DNA of 64,000 bases from Melastoma dodecandrum (Eukaryota; Streptophyta; Magnoliopsida; Myrtales; Melastomataceae): assembly GCA_029817715.1 (NCBI GenBank), contig JARUPY010000290.1:3596001-3660000 (forward strand), written 5' to 3'. The translations under genes were made by a program, and so were the position numbers. This document shows, piece by piece, positions 21,588 through 33,606 of this stretch; the stretch's first letter is position 1; each line of letters begins with the position of its first letter. The notes under the pieces were generated by a model. That model worked only from the letters and a program-made list of their open reading frames with translations, was not told where the DNA came from and made no database searches.

Positions 21588-23705
21588 ATGGATCAAATAG
21601 TGTCCCAGTTCCTGCTAAAGAGCTTGCATATTATCTTGGATTCAAGGATTCCTTCCCTCTATCCAAATGACAGGGGTGGATACGCGGTTTCTGCTTCCCG
21701 TGCGAAGAAGAGCGACAAATGGTTTAATCTTGCATTGGGAGACCGGCCTGCTGCCCTAGATAATTTGAACTTTTGGCACAGGAATCTGATGGATCCCATG
21801 ATAATCGACATAATACTCGTCCATGAAGGGCCCAACTCTTCCTCTGTGGACAACTTATACACGAGTACTAGTACAAAGGCAATGGTTGAGACTGTTATAG
21901 AAAGGTGGTCTGTTCATTATGAGTGCCCGAGGGTCACTCCAAATATGAATGATTCCTCCGCCCACAAGAAGATATACAAGAAGTTGATTGTGCTCTTACG
22001 TTCTCTGTACTGTCAAATGCGTTTTCTGCCGGCTTATAGAATCTTCAGACAGTTGAATTCTTCAAGCCAGACGTATAACTTTGATATCATATACAAGGTG
22101 TCATCATTTGGCGATCCCTTTTCTCGGACTGAGGAGGCGGTAATGCAGGATTACACTTTCAGTCCAGTGGAAGCCTCTTCTGGACGTCTCTGTGTATCGG
22201 TTACCTATCGTAAGACATTGTCTGACTTCAACTTAGTTCCAGCCGCGTCACTTTTCCCAAGGATTATAACAGACTATGTGGGTAGCCCTGCTACCGAACC
22301 ACTCAGGTCCTTTCCTTCTTCAGGAAAAGTTGTCGAAGCAACGTCCTCTCCCTTGAGGGGAGCCCGACCGCCTTCCTCATCACCATTCCAGCGTCCACAT
22401 AGCTGGACAAGTGGCTTCCACAGGGGGGCTCCTTTTGCTCAGGCATCCCCTCCTGTATATCACATGTACAGATCGCCCTCTCCTCCATCCGACTTTTACG
22501 GCCAACGGTGCCCTTATAGCAGATCAGTCTCTCAAAGAGCTGTTAGTTGTGATGATTACCAGTTATCACCTCCTTTCTCTCCATCCCCTAGCCATTCCTA
22601 CTCTCATTCTCCTTCTCCTTCTCCTTCTCCTCCTGCACATATATCAGGCTGTAATACCTCACAGCATCGGGGAAGGTCTGAGACTTCTCCAATGAATATC
22701 CCCCATGTGGTGGCTGCTGGAAATTCAAGATATAGCAGTCCCAATCTTTCTGATCCCAACAGACAACACTCTCTTCCGCCTCCGTCACCTCTGAACTCAA
22801 GGCTCGATCCTTCGTCTCAGGATTCACCATCAAGGATAAGATCATACCGTAAAAGTGAATCTCAAAGATCCGCTGAGTTGCATTTCGGGGTGGCAAACCA
22901 TTATACTGGTCATAAGGTGATACTCGGTTATTCAGTTTCTCATTTTTCTTGTTTGGTATGCATCTGGTTGTTGCTGAATTTGATCCTTTTGATAGCTGCT
23001 CAGAGACGGTCGAGATGATTCAGGGCGGTTTTCAGGATTGTTGTCATCTAGTGGCTCGCCAAAGATTGGATTCTCTAGAAGCTCAAGTAGACTTTCGTTA
23101 CAGGATGATTCTGATGATTGTGAATTCTCATGTCCTTTTGACGTCGACGATGTCGACAGTTCTGCTTCTCTGGCCAGGTACTGTGTTTCCCCTGCCTTAC
23201 CAAGTTTGTAACTTAGGGTGCAATGTCTCTCATGTTGTCAAAATACCTTTGTCATTAGTCTCGCATCACACTGAGCAAAACTTCCTTTCTATCTGTGTTT
23301 GCTCGAATGGCGACCTGTGTATTTGCAACTGTTTCGAGTGTCCTGATATGATGATTGAAAAGCAGCAGTTCCTATTCATTGTGGACATCGTCTTGCTACA
23401 GGAATAATCCCGACTCAAGAAGAAGCTCGGAACAAAGTTCAGCCACAATGGGTGCGAAATCACAGGACGCTGCTGTTGGAGTCCTCGTCCACATGTTAAG
23501 AAATGCACCTCCCCTGCGACAGGATCCAAGCTGCTATTCGTCTCCTTCCTTGAACATGGAACTGGGTGCTGGAGTCACTGCGTCATCGGGGTTCTTCTTG
23601 CCCCGCAAGACAAGCGATGCCCTCGAGGAGCTTCGGAGCTACACGGAAATGAAGAACCTCCTCCTCTCGAAAAGCGGGGCCTGTATGTCGAAGGAAGAAG
23701 CTTGA
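21588..23705 (+). CDS. ATG13: Autophagy-related protein 13 (ATG13), 3 coding exons
   Basis: Exons: 21588-22916, 22996-23177, 23402-23705, giving 604 residues, close to other plant ATG13 proteins. ATG13 bridges the ATG1 kinase to the autophagy initiation complex in the cytosol and responds to nutrient signals. The N-terminal part (about residues 3-235: QIVSQFLLKSLHIILDSRIP, WFNLALGDRPAALDNLNFWH, IDIILVHEG) is the HORMA domain. The middle is Ser/Pro-rich with an SPSPSPSP run near residue 350, and conserved C-terminal segments follow (GFSRSSSRLSLQDDSDDCEF and VGVLVHMLRNAPPL). The ATG at 21588 is the first in a frame that otherwise opens with TTG. It ends tail to tail with the RPK2-like gene. Confidence 0.9.
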
Positions 23706-24150
23706 AAACGCTGCCTCTGGCTTCCCTTGCCCCCACTGAAAATGATACATACTCATGATACCAAAGCGCCCCCGCACACCGCCGGTAATTGGAGTGGGGC
23801 ACCACTAACCGGAACTTTTGTGTATATGATGGAAAACTGATTGTGGGAAATCAAAACTGGCCATTGTTGTTAAAAGTTGTTTGCCTCCGACTGCTAACTT
23901 TGCTGTATTCCTTAAGCCTTCTGCAGACTGTACAAATTTTTAGCAATCCAAACTATCATTTGTAGTGATAGTAGTCCAATTCCGGTCCGGAATCGACTGT
24001 GATGCGGTGAGGCATCAAACAAGTATAAAGATCATTGGATTGTTATATTCCTTTCCTTTTGAGAAGACTACAACCAGATGTTAAACTCGACAAGAGATAC
24101 AAGACCCACTATTTCCTAACTACAGAAGAGCTATGGGGAGAAAACCTCCA

Positions 24151-27100
24151 TTAGCCCATGGGTGGCTGAATACGCTTCAGCCTCTGAGCGACCTGTTGCA
24201 TAGAAGGCCTGGAAGAAAGCGATTCACAAGTACAGATGACAGCCAGATGAAGAATATCAATCAGATCATCATGAGGACCAGAATCCCACAGCCCAGCAGA
24301 AAAAAATTCACTGGCACGTCCCTGTCGAAGAAGCATGCTGGCCCAAGCCACAATATTGAAGCCGTTCCCAAATGACGAGAAGGAAGGATCCAGAGCCTTC
24401 TTGTCAGAGATTAACTCCAAAAGCACGACACCATAGCTGTACACATCTGCTTTGTCAGATACTCGGCAAGTCATTGCGTACTCTGGAGCAACATATCCAA
24501 AAGTCCCAGCAACGTCGGTGGTGGCGTGAGTCTCAGATGTTCCCAGAAGCCGAGCGAGGCCGAAATCGGACAGATAGGCATTGTAGTTATTATCGAGCAG
24601 AATGTTGCTTGGCTTAATGTCCCTGTGCAAGACTCTGGGGACGCACTCATAATGGAGGTAAGCCAGGGCACGTGCGATATCCAGAGCAATCTTGTGAAGC
24701 AGGCTCCAAGGGGCAGTCCTCCTAGGGCGTTCCTGGATGAACTTCTTGAGATTTCCACCGGGCAAGTAATTGTATATGAGGAACATCTCACCCTCGCTCA
24801 CATGGTACCCAATGAGCGTCACGAGGTTGGGATGTTGAACTCTTCCTAATGTTCTGATCTCGGCCGAAAACTGTTGGACACCTTGAAACCTTCCAACAGA
24901 TAATCGCTTTACTGCCACCACAATCCCTGGCACAATCTCGGCCTTGTATGTGGCGCCGAATCCTCCACTTCCGATACAGTTCTGAATATTAAAACAGCCA
25001 GTGGCCCTAACGACATTTTCATATGTTAGTGGCACACCAATATCATTGCATGTTATGACCGCTTTTCTTTCCATCCCATGGGTGGAGCCAGGATTACATC
25101 CCGTTTTCTTCATGCATAGGAGCAGGAGAACCAGGCTTACCAATACACAAAATATCACCGTAGCCGATGCAATGGATGCAACTTCTATGGAGCCAGAGTG
25201 ATTGTTATTATTCCTCGAGCTCTCACTGGGAGAGTAGGCCTCATGTTGAGAAGCATTGCCCGAGTGCTGCTGCTCCCACACCGAATAAGAAGTAGTACCG
25301 TGACAGGGTGGGAGATTTGGGTTACCCTGAACATTCTCGCAATTCAAAAAACCCAGCACCATAGGAAGAGGCCCAGAGAGATTGTTAAAGGACATATTGA
25401 TGACAGCCAGAGAAGTCATTTTACCAAGTCCAACTGGAATTGGTCCCGATAGCCTGTTGTGATCCAGCTTCAGAACAGTCAGATGCTGAAGTTTAGCAAA
25501 GCTAGGAGGTATTTCTCCGGTGAGCATGTTGAAAGAAAGTTCAAGGACCTCCAAGGAACCAAGCTGAGGCAACTCCAAAGGAATCGATCCAGTTAAGTTA
25601 TTTGCAGAAAGTGACATCAATCTCATACCCTTCATCCTGATGACAAGAGAAGGAATGGGACCATGAATCTTGTTTCCACTGAGATTGAGACTCACCAGCG
25701 CACTAAGATTGCCAAAATTTGGAGGAATCGATCCAATAAAACTGTTACCTGCCATATTAAGAGACTCGATGCAGATACACTGCTTTCCCAAGTCGAACGG
25801 AAGTTCACCTCCAATTCTGTTGTCACCAACGTCAAAGGCCAGGCCGGCCAAGTCACGGCATGGGAGAAATGAGTACGCTGACAAGTTCCCTTCTAGATTA
25901 TTTCCACCAAGCCAAAATCCATAAAAGGGTTTAGCAGACAATCTTTCAGATGCTAACAGAAATGGAGGGACCATTCCAGTAAACAAGTTTCTACTGAAAT
26001 CGTGCAATACGGTGAACTGATTAGAGAGACTCCCAGCCCTTGATAAAGCCTTTTCGTACAATAAAGCACTGATGATGTCAACCGAGTCAACTGATGGCAT
26101 TGTGCATTTGGCTGGTGTTCCAAGACAGTCGCCACGAGCAAAAGTGGGGATGGGTCCTGACAAATTGTTGCCGCTTATATTGAAGAATCTCATGCAAGGG
26201 ACATTAATTTCGCCCGGCAGTGGACCCGTTAAGTTATTAGAGCTCAAATCAAGAAAGTACAAGCTGTTACATGCGCCAAGAGATGAAGGCACTGACCCCG
26301 TGAGAAAATTTTGAGCCAAACTTAACATCTCCAACTGGCCACAAGGTTCCCTGTTCTGCAGAAAACTGCCCTCCAGGTTCGCTTTTGGTGCCCATAGCAC
26401 CTGCAAATTAGGGAGACTAAATATCCCATCCGGCAATCCACCTTCAAAAAAGTTATAATCGTCCTCGTTGTCGCCCACTACTTGGTCGTCAGGATTAAGA
26501 ACTTCCCTCGACAGCAAAGGACCGTAAACATTCTTTAGGATAAGCAATCTAAGCTGCTTACAACTCTTAAGTTCAGGAGGTATTGCCCCACTTATGAAAT
26601 TTCTAGACAAGTCAAGAACTTCAAGCATTCCGAGCTTACCAATATCCTCTCGAATACGATCATCCAACATATTCGATGACAACATTAAAGAGTGCAGCTG
26701 GCTGCAATTTCCTAAACTTGCAGGGATCGCACCTAAGAGCAAATTTCCAGTAAGGTCAAGATACTCAAGTGCTCCACAGTTGACACCGAGCTCAGAGGGG
26801 ATGGGCCCAGTGAACGAATTATACGACAATGAAATAAATTCCAAGTGATTGAGCTTAGCCAAAAACGACGGAACGGAGCCATTTAACCTATTTCCAGAGA
26901 GATTCAGCACCTGCAGCAAAGTACAATTCTGGAGAGAAACGGGAACATATCCTTGGAAATCATTAAACCCCAGATCGAGAACTTCCAACAGCCGAAGCTT
27001 CCCAATATCCCCCGGAATCTCACCCGATAACCCATTAAACCCCAACGACAGAACTTTAAGCTGCGAAAGCTGGCCGACTGCCGGTGACAGCCTACCTCTA

Positions 27101-27489
27101 ATTTTTGCCGAAGAAGACAAGCTCTGCTTTCCAGCGACATACACCGAGCAAGCAACCGAACCCGGGAACCCACCCGAAGAGTCCGTTGCAGGGCATGCAG
27201 AGGTAAAGTTGCCGGAGACACGAAGAGCAGTGACCCTACCGGAGAACGTATCGCACTCCACACCCTTCCAGGAACAAAACCCATCATCTCCAGCATCCCA
27301 ACTCGAAAGTAACCCCAAAGGGTCCTCCGTGACGGCGGATTTCAGCTCAAGCAACGCTCCTTTGTCGTCGTAGAGCTCCGACCCGCAACACACGAGCGCC
27401 CCAAGTGATAGAACAACGAACACGGGCAGCAGCAACAACAACAACAGGGAACCCAAAGGCGTCATCTTGAAGGGAAATCCCACTCGCAT
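24151..27489 (-). CDS. RPK2: LRR receptor-like serine/threonine kinase, RPK2/TOAD2 type
   Basis: Single exon of 1112 residues from the ATG at 27489. The frame reaches a GTG four codons earlier, which is not used. Order: signal peptide (to about residue 40), LRR N-terminal domain with [19 protein letters not shown], more than 20 leucine-rich repeats interrupted near residues 300-330 and 440-510, a transmembrane helix ([16 protein letters not shown]) and a kinase domain of about 290 residues. The kinase keeps all key motifs: [34 protein letters not shown] and APEYAMT. The kinase closely resembles Arabidopsis RPK2, which acts at the plasma membrane in anther, embryo and meristem development. The intronless structure also fits that gene. 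Confidence 0.9.
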   Translation of the reverse strand: MRVGFPFKMTPLGSLLLLLLLPVFVVLSLGALVCCGSELYDDKGALLELKSAVTEDPLGLLSSWDAGDDGFCSWKGVECDTFSGRVTALRVSGNFTSACPATDSSGGFPGSVACSVYVAGKQSLSSSAKIRGRLSPAVGQLSQLKVLSLGFNGLSGEIPGDIGKLRLLEVLDLGFNDFQGYVPVSLQNCTLLQVLNLSGNRLNGSVPSFLAKLNHLEFISLSYNSFTGPIPSELGVNCGALEYLDLTGNLLLGAIPASLGNCSQLHSLMLSSNMLDDRIREDIGKLGMLEVLDLSRNFISGAIPPELKSCKQLRLLILKNVYGPLLSREVLNPDDQVVGDNEDDYNFFEGGLPDGIFSLPNLQVLWAPKANLEGSFLQNREPCGQLEMLSLAQNFLTGSVPSSLGACNSLYFLDLSSNNLTGPLPGEINVPCMRFFNISGNNLSGPIPTFARGDCLGTPAKCTMPSVDSVDIISALLYEKALSRAGSLSNQFTVLHDFSRNLFTGMVPPFLLASERLSAKPFYGFWLGGNNLEGNLSAYSFLPCRDLAGLAFDVGDNRIGGELPFDLGKQCICIESLNMAGNSFIGSIPPNFGNLSALVSLNLSGNKIHGPIPSLVIRMKGMRLMSLSANNLTGSIPLELPQLGSLEVLELSFNMLTGEIPPSFAKLQHLTVLKLDHNRLSGPIPVGLGKMTSLAVINMSFNNLSGPLPMVLGFLNCENVQGNPNLPPCHGTTSYSVWEQQHSGNASQHEAYSPSESSRNNNNHSGSIEVASIASATVIFCVLVSLVLLLLCMKKTGCNPGSTHGMERKAVITCNDIGVPLTYENVVRATGCFNIQNCIGSGGFGATYKAEIVPGIVVAVKRLSVGRFQGVQQFSAEIRTLGRVQHPNLVTLIGYHVSEGEMFLIYNYLPGGNLKKFIQERPRRTAPWSLLHKIALDIARALAYLHYECVPRVLHRDIKPSNILLDNNYNAYLSDFGLARLLGTSETHATTDVAGTFGYVAPEYAMTCRVSDKADVYSYGVVLLELISDKKALDPSFSSFGNGFNIVAWASMLLRQGRASEFFSAGLWDSGPHDDLIDILHLAVICTCESLSSRPSMQQVAQRLKRIQPPMG

Positions 27490-28567
27490 TCCACAAAACA
27501 CGAACTGGGCTCACAGGAATCGAAGGGGAAATGCCGGAACAAGCACAAGAACGCTACTGCAACCCACCAAGCGGGTCTGGGTCATCATATGGACTAATGG
27601 TGACAAGTGAAAACAAAGCCAGTCCTGTCGCAGTACGAGGGGTGGGTCAGAATATGTTCCTAAGTTTTCTTGAGAAGATGAAGCGGGGTGGAGTGGGGCA
27701 GGGACAACAATTGAGGGGCGAAGTGTCGTCGGAGGGAAGAAGGACGAGGAAGAAAGAAGGGCAAAGAGGAAGTGAGAACGCAGGCACACTAAAGACACAA
27801 CACAACATCGGTAGTAAGTAGAGAGGGTGAAGAATCTTTGCTTTGTCCCCCAGCCCCATTTCTTTAAATATATATTTAATATATATATATATTTTGTAAA
27901 TTTCTGGGGGAATACAATATTTGGTTTGATTTGTTCAGAGTTTGAAATTGAAAAACTGGTAATGAAAATCCGAGAGGGGTAGTTTGCGAGGGTGACGATT
28001 CATCTCGTTTGACCACAAAATTATTCCTGTAATGATCTGAGGTTTCCTTATCCCACATGATAAACTCAACAAGTTAAGTGGGTGTGGGTCCAAATCTGGA
28101 CATCTTCTCAGCTCCAACAAGATGATTGCCGAGGTCAGACATCTACAAGTTCTGGAGATGTAAAACATCATCGGTGGAATGGAATGTAATGGAAGGATAT
28201 TGCTTATATTCTCCGCTTTCATACACTTTCTCTCCCTCCTCTCTTCTTTTTAAATAATCCAACAGTCCTCATTAAGACTGATTTGGAAAGTCGAATAAAA
28301 TATCCCAATTTAGTAATCTTCCTAAACTATGAGGACGGACTCATTGAGAGATATTCACAACTGTGTGGACCGGATTGAAATACTCCCGCCCGATTTTTCC
28401 CCATATAAATACTCGCATAACCAACCGTTGGAGAAGAAAAAACGCACACCCCCGTCTTCTCCATTTCTTCGGTTTGCACTCGGGATGCTCTCCGGGGATT
28501 GATCGGAGATACGAAATCAGTTCCGAATCGTTGGATAGCTGACTCGGTGCCCGGTGTCGTGACCGAG
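27490..28567. other. Upstream region of the RPK2-like gene and of the next gene
   Basis: The minus-strand leader of the RPK2-like gene is expected at about 27490-27850. An AT alternation at 27866-27893 could hold a TATA box on either strand. No additional gene recognised. Confidence 0.4.
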
Positions 28568-29652
28568 ATGGTGGAAAAGGAGGAGTCGGAGATAAATTTC
28601 GCTGAATCTGATGAAATGGAACTCCACGTCAATGTCATCCTTGAAAAGATTGAGAGCTTCACTCAACTGGTATTGGATAAATATGAAGCGGCAACAAAAA
28701 TTATATTGACAGAACAAGTTGTTGGAATTTTTGGGCTGCCATTAATTGTATATTTTTATATTGCCTTTTATTCTATTTTATCAAAGTATATTTTATAAAA
28801 CAGGCTGTAACATAAGACAGTGCATAAAATCCCACTAAAGTATCGTGATCACCAAAATTACTGGGATATGCACATCTCGTCTATTTGATGTGGTTTACAG
28901 CTGGGTGTAGTCCATTTATATCATATGGTCTATTGATGATAAGATCGTAGGTTATACAGATTATAGTTATTTACGGCTAGGTATCTTCCCCTGTCCTTCA
29001 GACTTTTATTTATTAAATGGAAAAACGGACTTTTTACAAAGAAAACCATATATATATATATATTATGAGAAATCGATTCGTAAGATTCGATCGTCAGTTT
29101 CTTTCGCCTCCTTCATCAAGAGCAGCCGTGCGGGAAAGATAAAGGAAATGCTCTAGTTTCATACTTTTGATTCACGATATTTCAAATACAGTGAATAAGG
29201 GTACATTTTCTTTTTCCTTGTTCTTTCTCAATAATCGTAAACCCGCGTAAAAGATCCAGTTTTCCACTGTTCATTTTGATTTATGGTTTCTCTGGTTACA
29301 TGTGGTAGTTTACACAAGTATTAGAGCTGACATATTTTATTATTCCTTTAGGTGTCTGAGCTACTGGAATCTGGGAAGACTGTTTAATGAATTGAGCAAT
29401 GATTTTGAAGAACGGTTAACCGCGTGAGTGATGCAGGAATTCAGTCATATTCCTTTGTGATAACAGATAAGTTTTCTTAATACTGGTGCTATGGCCTTCT
29501 GCAGGATACACAAAGAACAGATGGAGAAATGGCAGGAAGAGATCAAGGATTTCCGAATGCTCGATGTCTCGAATGAAGAAGCCAGTGCTGTCCTGCAGAA
29601 TGCCCACGACTTGTTGGAGAAAAGAACTCTTGGTATTGACCCAGAACATTAA
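28568..29652 (+). pseudogene. Small coiled-coil protein gene of unknown function, frame broken in exon 2
   Basis: Three exons are inferred: 28568-28669, 29352-29423, 29505-29652, all bounded by GT-AG. Together they encode about 107 residues of charged helical protein: MVEKEESEINFAESDEMELH in exon 1, VSELLESGK then FNELSNDFEERL in exon 2, and IHKEQMEKWQEEIKDF in exon 3. In exon 2 the frame is wrong by one inserted or two deleted bases near 29379-29381. The downstream part is in the frame that matches the exon 3 phase. The protein looks like a conserved plant family but I cannot name it. Either the gene is a recent pseudogene or the sequence has an error. Confidence 0.55.
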
Positions 29653-30955
29653 GCTCCGCGCAACGGCTCGGTTTCATTATTGGGTACTGAACAACAGAGG
29701 CATTTGCCTTAGCAAAGGAAATGTCTAACTTGAAGTCCGGGGAGACTCTTCCCATCTGTCAGGTAAGGAAGATGTTCTTTTATCACATCTAAGGGATCGT
29801 CTACAAATCAGAACAAAATGTATGAAAACAATTACCACCCTGATGATCTCCAAATCCTACCAAGGAAACTTCCATAACAGTGGCATCGTCTTAGTAGTAT
29901 GTGCACCTGTCTTCCCAAGTGCAGTGACCGAGTACGCATGGACATGGTCTTGTTGCTCCAATTTTATCCTTTCGTACTTCCTGGAACTAAAAGCATCATC
30001 CCCAATCATTTAAAAGATTTGTGTCTAGTTGATTAGGTTTGCCCATCTGTCGGATGGTACTGCAGACTGCAGAGTTTGAAGATCTTCTTAAATAGAAAGA
30101 AATTGGACAATAATATCCCTCATTCCAACACCCACAGAAAGTTTAATCGCAATGACTTTGGGGTTATTGTGGGCCGTAAAAGGAATCTAATCAACTAGGC
30201 CCATAAAAGCCCGGCCCAATCTAACAGATGAAACAACAAGTGCCCGCGTAAGAATTGAGTAAGGTGTCGGGAATTCCGAGGCATCTTATCCTGCTCCAGC
30301 GCATGCTAGTTAGTGGTGAGGATAGGTTGCGCGTAAAATCGGAAATCGGTCGAAACCAACATCATGGGGTCGATGTCAGTATAAGTTTTCGAATAAATCG
30401 GGTAGGTTTTAGATTTTAAATTTTTTAAAACCAACTGTATTAAGTACGGTTTCAGCTTCTCACCTCGAAACCAACCTAAAATCTAATATAATATATTTTA
30501 ATATATAATTTATATAATATATTTTTATAATATCTTTACATAAATATTTCTTTTTTATATTTAGCAATTTTACGCACAGTGTTGAGGTATTTTTAGATTA
30601 ATTGAAGTAATGTTTAAGGGTTTTTTAAATTGATTAGAGTAATACTTAAATTTTTTAAGATTAATTGGAATAATGTAATCGATTAAAGTAGAAGTGATCC
30701 GTAAGCACGTGAAACCAAAATCGGGTTAATTCTCGGGTGATAGTTGTAGGTTCTTAAAATAAAAAACTGACCATCATAAGATATGTTTCAGTTCCACGTC
30801 CAGATCCTGCCACCTGAAACCTGCTCACCCCCCTAACGTTAGTGACATTCCTTCCCCGACCGTCCTCTCTTCCTTTCGCCTTCGCCTTAACACCCTTCGC
30901 ATTCCCACCCTCGCTCCGTCGTTCAGTGTACCCGCCATTGTCCCTATCTTATCCA
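29653..30955. other. Intergenic region, AT-rich
   Basis: No gene recognised. 30400-30760 contains AT-rich low-complexity DNA. The leader of the cyclophilin-like gene probably begins around 30840 in a CT-rich stretch. Confidence 0.45.
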
Positions 30956-32698
30956 ATGGCTTCCGCCGTCTCGTCGCAACTCCCGACCGTCGTCGTCAAG
31001 GCCCGACCCTTGTCTTCATCCTACCTCGATCAACCGTGACCGAGTCTCTCCATGCCTCTCTCCCTCTCTGCCTTTATCTGCAGGGAATTTGTCGCAGGGA
31101 CGTTCCCGTAACGTGCAACGCCAGCCTGGCCCCGAGGGAATGTCGCCGCTCGTTCGGCTTGAGGGGGTTGACTTCTACGTCTCGATATTCGTCTGGCGTG
31201 TCCGCAGGGCGTGTTCCTGGGGGAGCCGCGGCCAAGTGTCACAGGATGGTCTGCGTGAACTCGGCTGCTGTTAACGTTAGTGTTTCCATCGTCAATTTTC
31301 GGTAGGAAGTATCTGATTCGGGTATGCACACTGAAGCTATTGTTATTAGGAGGTGGATTTGCAAGCTAAAGTTAAGAGCAAGTGCTTCTTTGACGTGGAA
31401 ATCGGGGGAGAGCCCGTAGGCAGAAATAGTGCTTGGATTGTTTCGTGAGGATGTCCCTAAGACCGCGGAGAATTTCCGAGCGTTGCACACAGGCGAGGAT
31501 TCATTACGTGTAGGGTTATTTCCATGTCTTCGAGGATAGAGATGGTTTGAAAGTGTTGGTATTGCTGTGTTTGTAGGCGAAAAGGGTAATGGTTTCAAAG
31601 GATCTTCGTTCCACAGGATTATCAAGGATTTCATGATCCAAGGAGGGGATTTCACCAGAGGAAATGTGAGTAATTTTTAGCATGCGAATCATTAAACGGC
31701 TGTGGAATTTGACTGGCTTTGCTAGAAGTCCTGAAATGATCAACATGACAGCAACACTTGATATCCTCATTTCCTTTTGTTTGCATTTGATGTATGTGTT
31801 GTTGTTTGTGATTAGCGATTTCATTTTGTTTTATCAGTAACGTTTCAATGAAAAGAGAAATGTTCGGTTCAAGTCATGTTGTCTGTCAATCCTAAACTGG
31901 GTTGGGGAAGTTTTTCTGGTGGAATTCACGATAATGGCGTTGCAGGGCCATTCTCTTTTGGCTTGCCATTGTCTGACTAAACTAGGGGAGGTTCATCTTC
32001 TTGATGTCGAAATTGACCATCATTCTAAAAGGGAAGTCATTACTCAATTAAAAGTCCTCAACTTTGTTTCCTCGTGGATGCAGGGAACTGGTGCGAAGAG
32101 CAGTTACGGCTCGAGCTTCGAGGACGAGAGCTTTGCTCGTACGGTCCTTAACTGTTGTAACATTCTTCTGGCTGCAAAGCGATAAAGATCATATTTTAAT
32201 TACGTTATTCTCCTCGTCTTCAACTCTTCAGTGGAACACGTTGGACCGGGCGTATTAAGCATGGCTAATGCGGGGCCTAACACAAACGGTAGCCAGTTCT
32301 TCATATGCACTGTCAAGGTGATTTTACTGGACACGCCATATCTATTTTTTGGTTGTCCGTTCGGTATCCAGAGCACCGCGTTCCTAAGTCTCGAAACCAA
32401 GACCTTGGTTAAGCAATACTAAGCCACAGACCACATGGACCAACCCCGCGTTTGGTTGGATTCACCATATCTATTATGTTGCTGTTGGCGTGGTTATTTG
32501 GGTTCTAACTATGATGGCTCCTTTATCTTATGCCTATGTCAGACTCCATGGTTGGACAACCGGCACATCGTGTTTGGTCACGTGGTCGAAGGGATGGGCA
32601 TCGTCCAGAAGCTTGAATCTCAGGAGACCAGCCGCTCGGACGTCCCTCGGTTACTTTGCAGAATCGTCAACTGTGGGGAGCTAACATTAGATGGCTGA
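30956..32698 (+). pseudogene. Chloroplast cyclophilin (CYP20-3/ROC4-like peptidyl-prolyl isomerase) with broken frame
   Basis: Exons inferred: 30956-31030 (end uncertain), 31084-31269, 31350-31492, 31577-31665, 32084-32138, 32232-32317, 32543-32698. The first two would encode a Ser/Arg-rich chloroplast transit peptide. Later exons give cyclophilin motifs: [49 protein letters not shown] and [13 protein letters not shown]. The end RIVNCGEL resembles ROC4/CYP20-3, a stromal isomerase linked to cysteine synthesis and redox signalling. Defects: one extra A in the aaa run near 31424-31426 shifts the frame, exon 1 to exon 2 phases do not agree, and the intron after 31492 would use a GC donor. It is either a young pseudogene or a gene with sequence errors. 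Confidence 0.65.
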
Positions 32699-33606
32699 TT
32701 AATGTTTAACGGAGCCGGACAGAGGAAAGGCTGGGAACAGTTTTGTCCAATGCTTCTTCCTTCTCTCTTATTGAAACAATGTTCATCCTATAATTCCACT
32801 GTTTCTGCCATTGCTGATGTCATCATCGGCCAACCCGGGACTTTCTCGGCCTAACCCTGTCGACCCATGATTCCGATGGGGCATTTTAAGACGGGTTTCA
32901 AGTCACCATGACTCTGATTCAGGAAAGTAATATTTCATGCTCATGAAATTTCCTATAAACAATTTTAAGTATAGAAGTTCAAATCTTGCATCCAACTAGG
33001 AGGGTAAATGATAAGAACGGTAAATGGCTCGAAAACGTCCAGCCCGGAGCCGGGAAGTCCGTCTTCGCTTGTGGCAGCTTTGAGCTCCCCCAACCGTGTC
33101 CCGTCGATTCTGTGGCCGCCACAGCTACTCCTTTGATGCAACCGGACACGGCAGCTCTCTTCACAACAACGGCCTTAGCAACAGACCCTCGAAACACACT
33201 AACCGTGTTTATTGAGCTCGAGCTCGGACCTACAAACTATCCGTCAAGTCCGATCTCGAGCCCAACTATTTCGTTTTTATCGAGCCTACAAATTTCCAGT
33301 CGAGCGAATATTGTAATATCGTCATACGTAGTTTCTCTATTTAGACGACGTAGGTTAGGAAAATATCCATTATTTCTATTGGAGCTCAAGCGCGAATCCA
33401 CTAGTGTTCGGGCACGACTCATTTACACCCCAGATCCTACTGTGTCGCTGCAGGCTCGCTTCATGTATTAGGGGCATGCAACGACATTTTTGTTACATCG
33501 GAGGAATGATCTCCATCTTCCGAGAAAGAATTTTCCCCCGACCTTGAAAAAAGTCCAAAGGTCGTTTCTCTTGGGAGGAGCTTCATCGTTCTAACATTCC
33601 ACTCCC
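32699..33606. other. Intergenic region
   Basis: No gene recognised. A 161-codon open frame at 32986-33471 has no recognisable domain. Confidence 0.45.
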
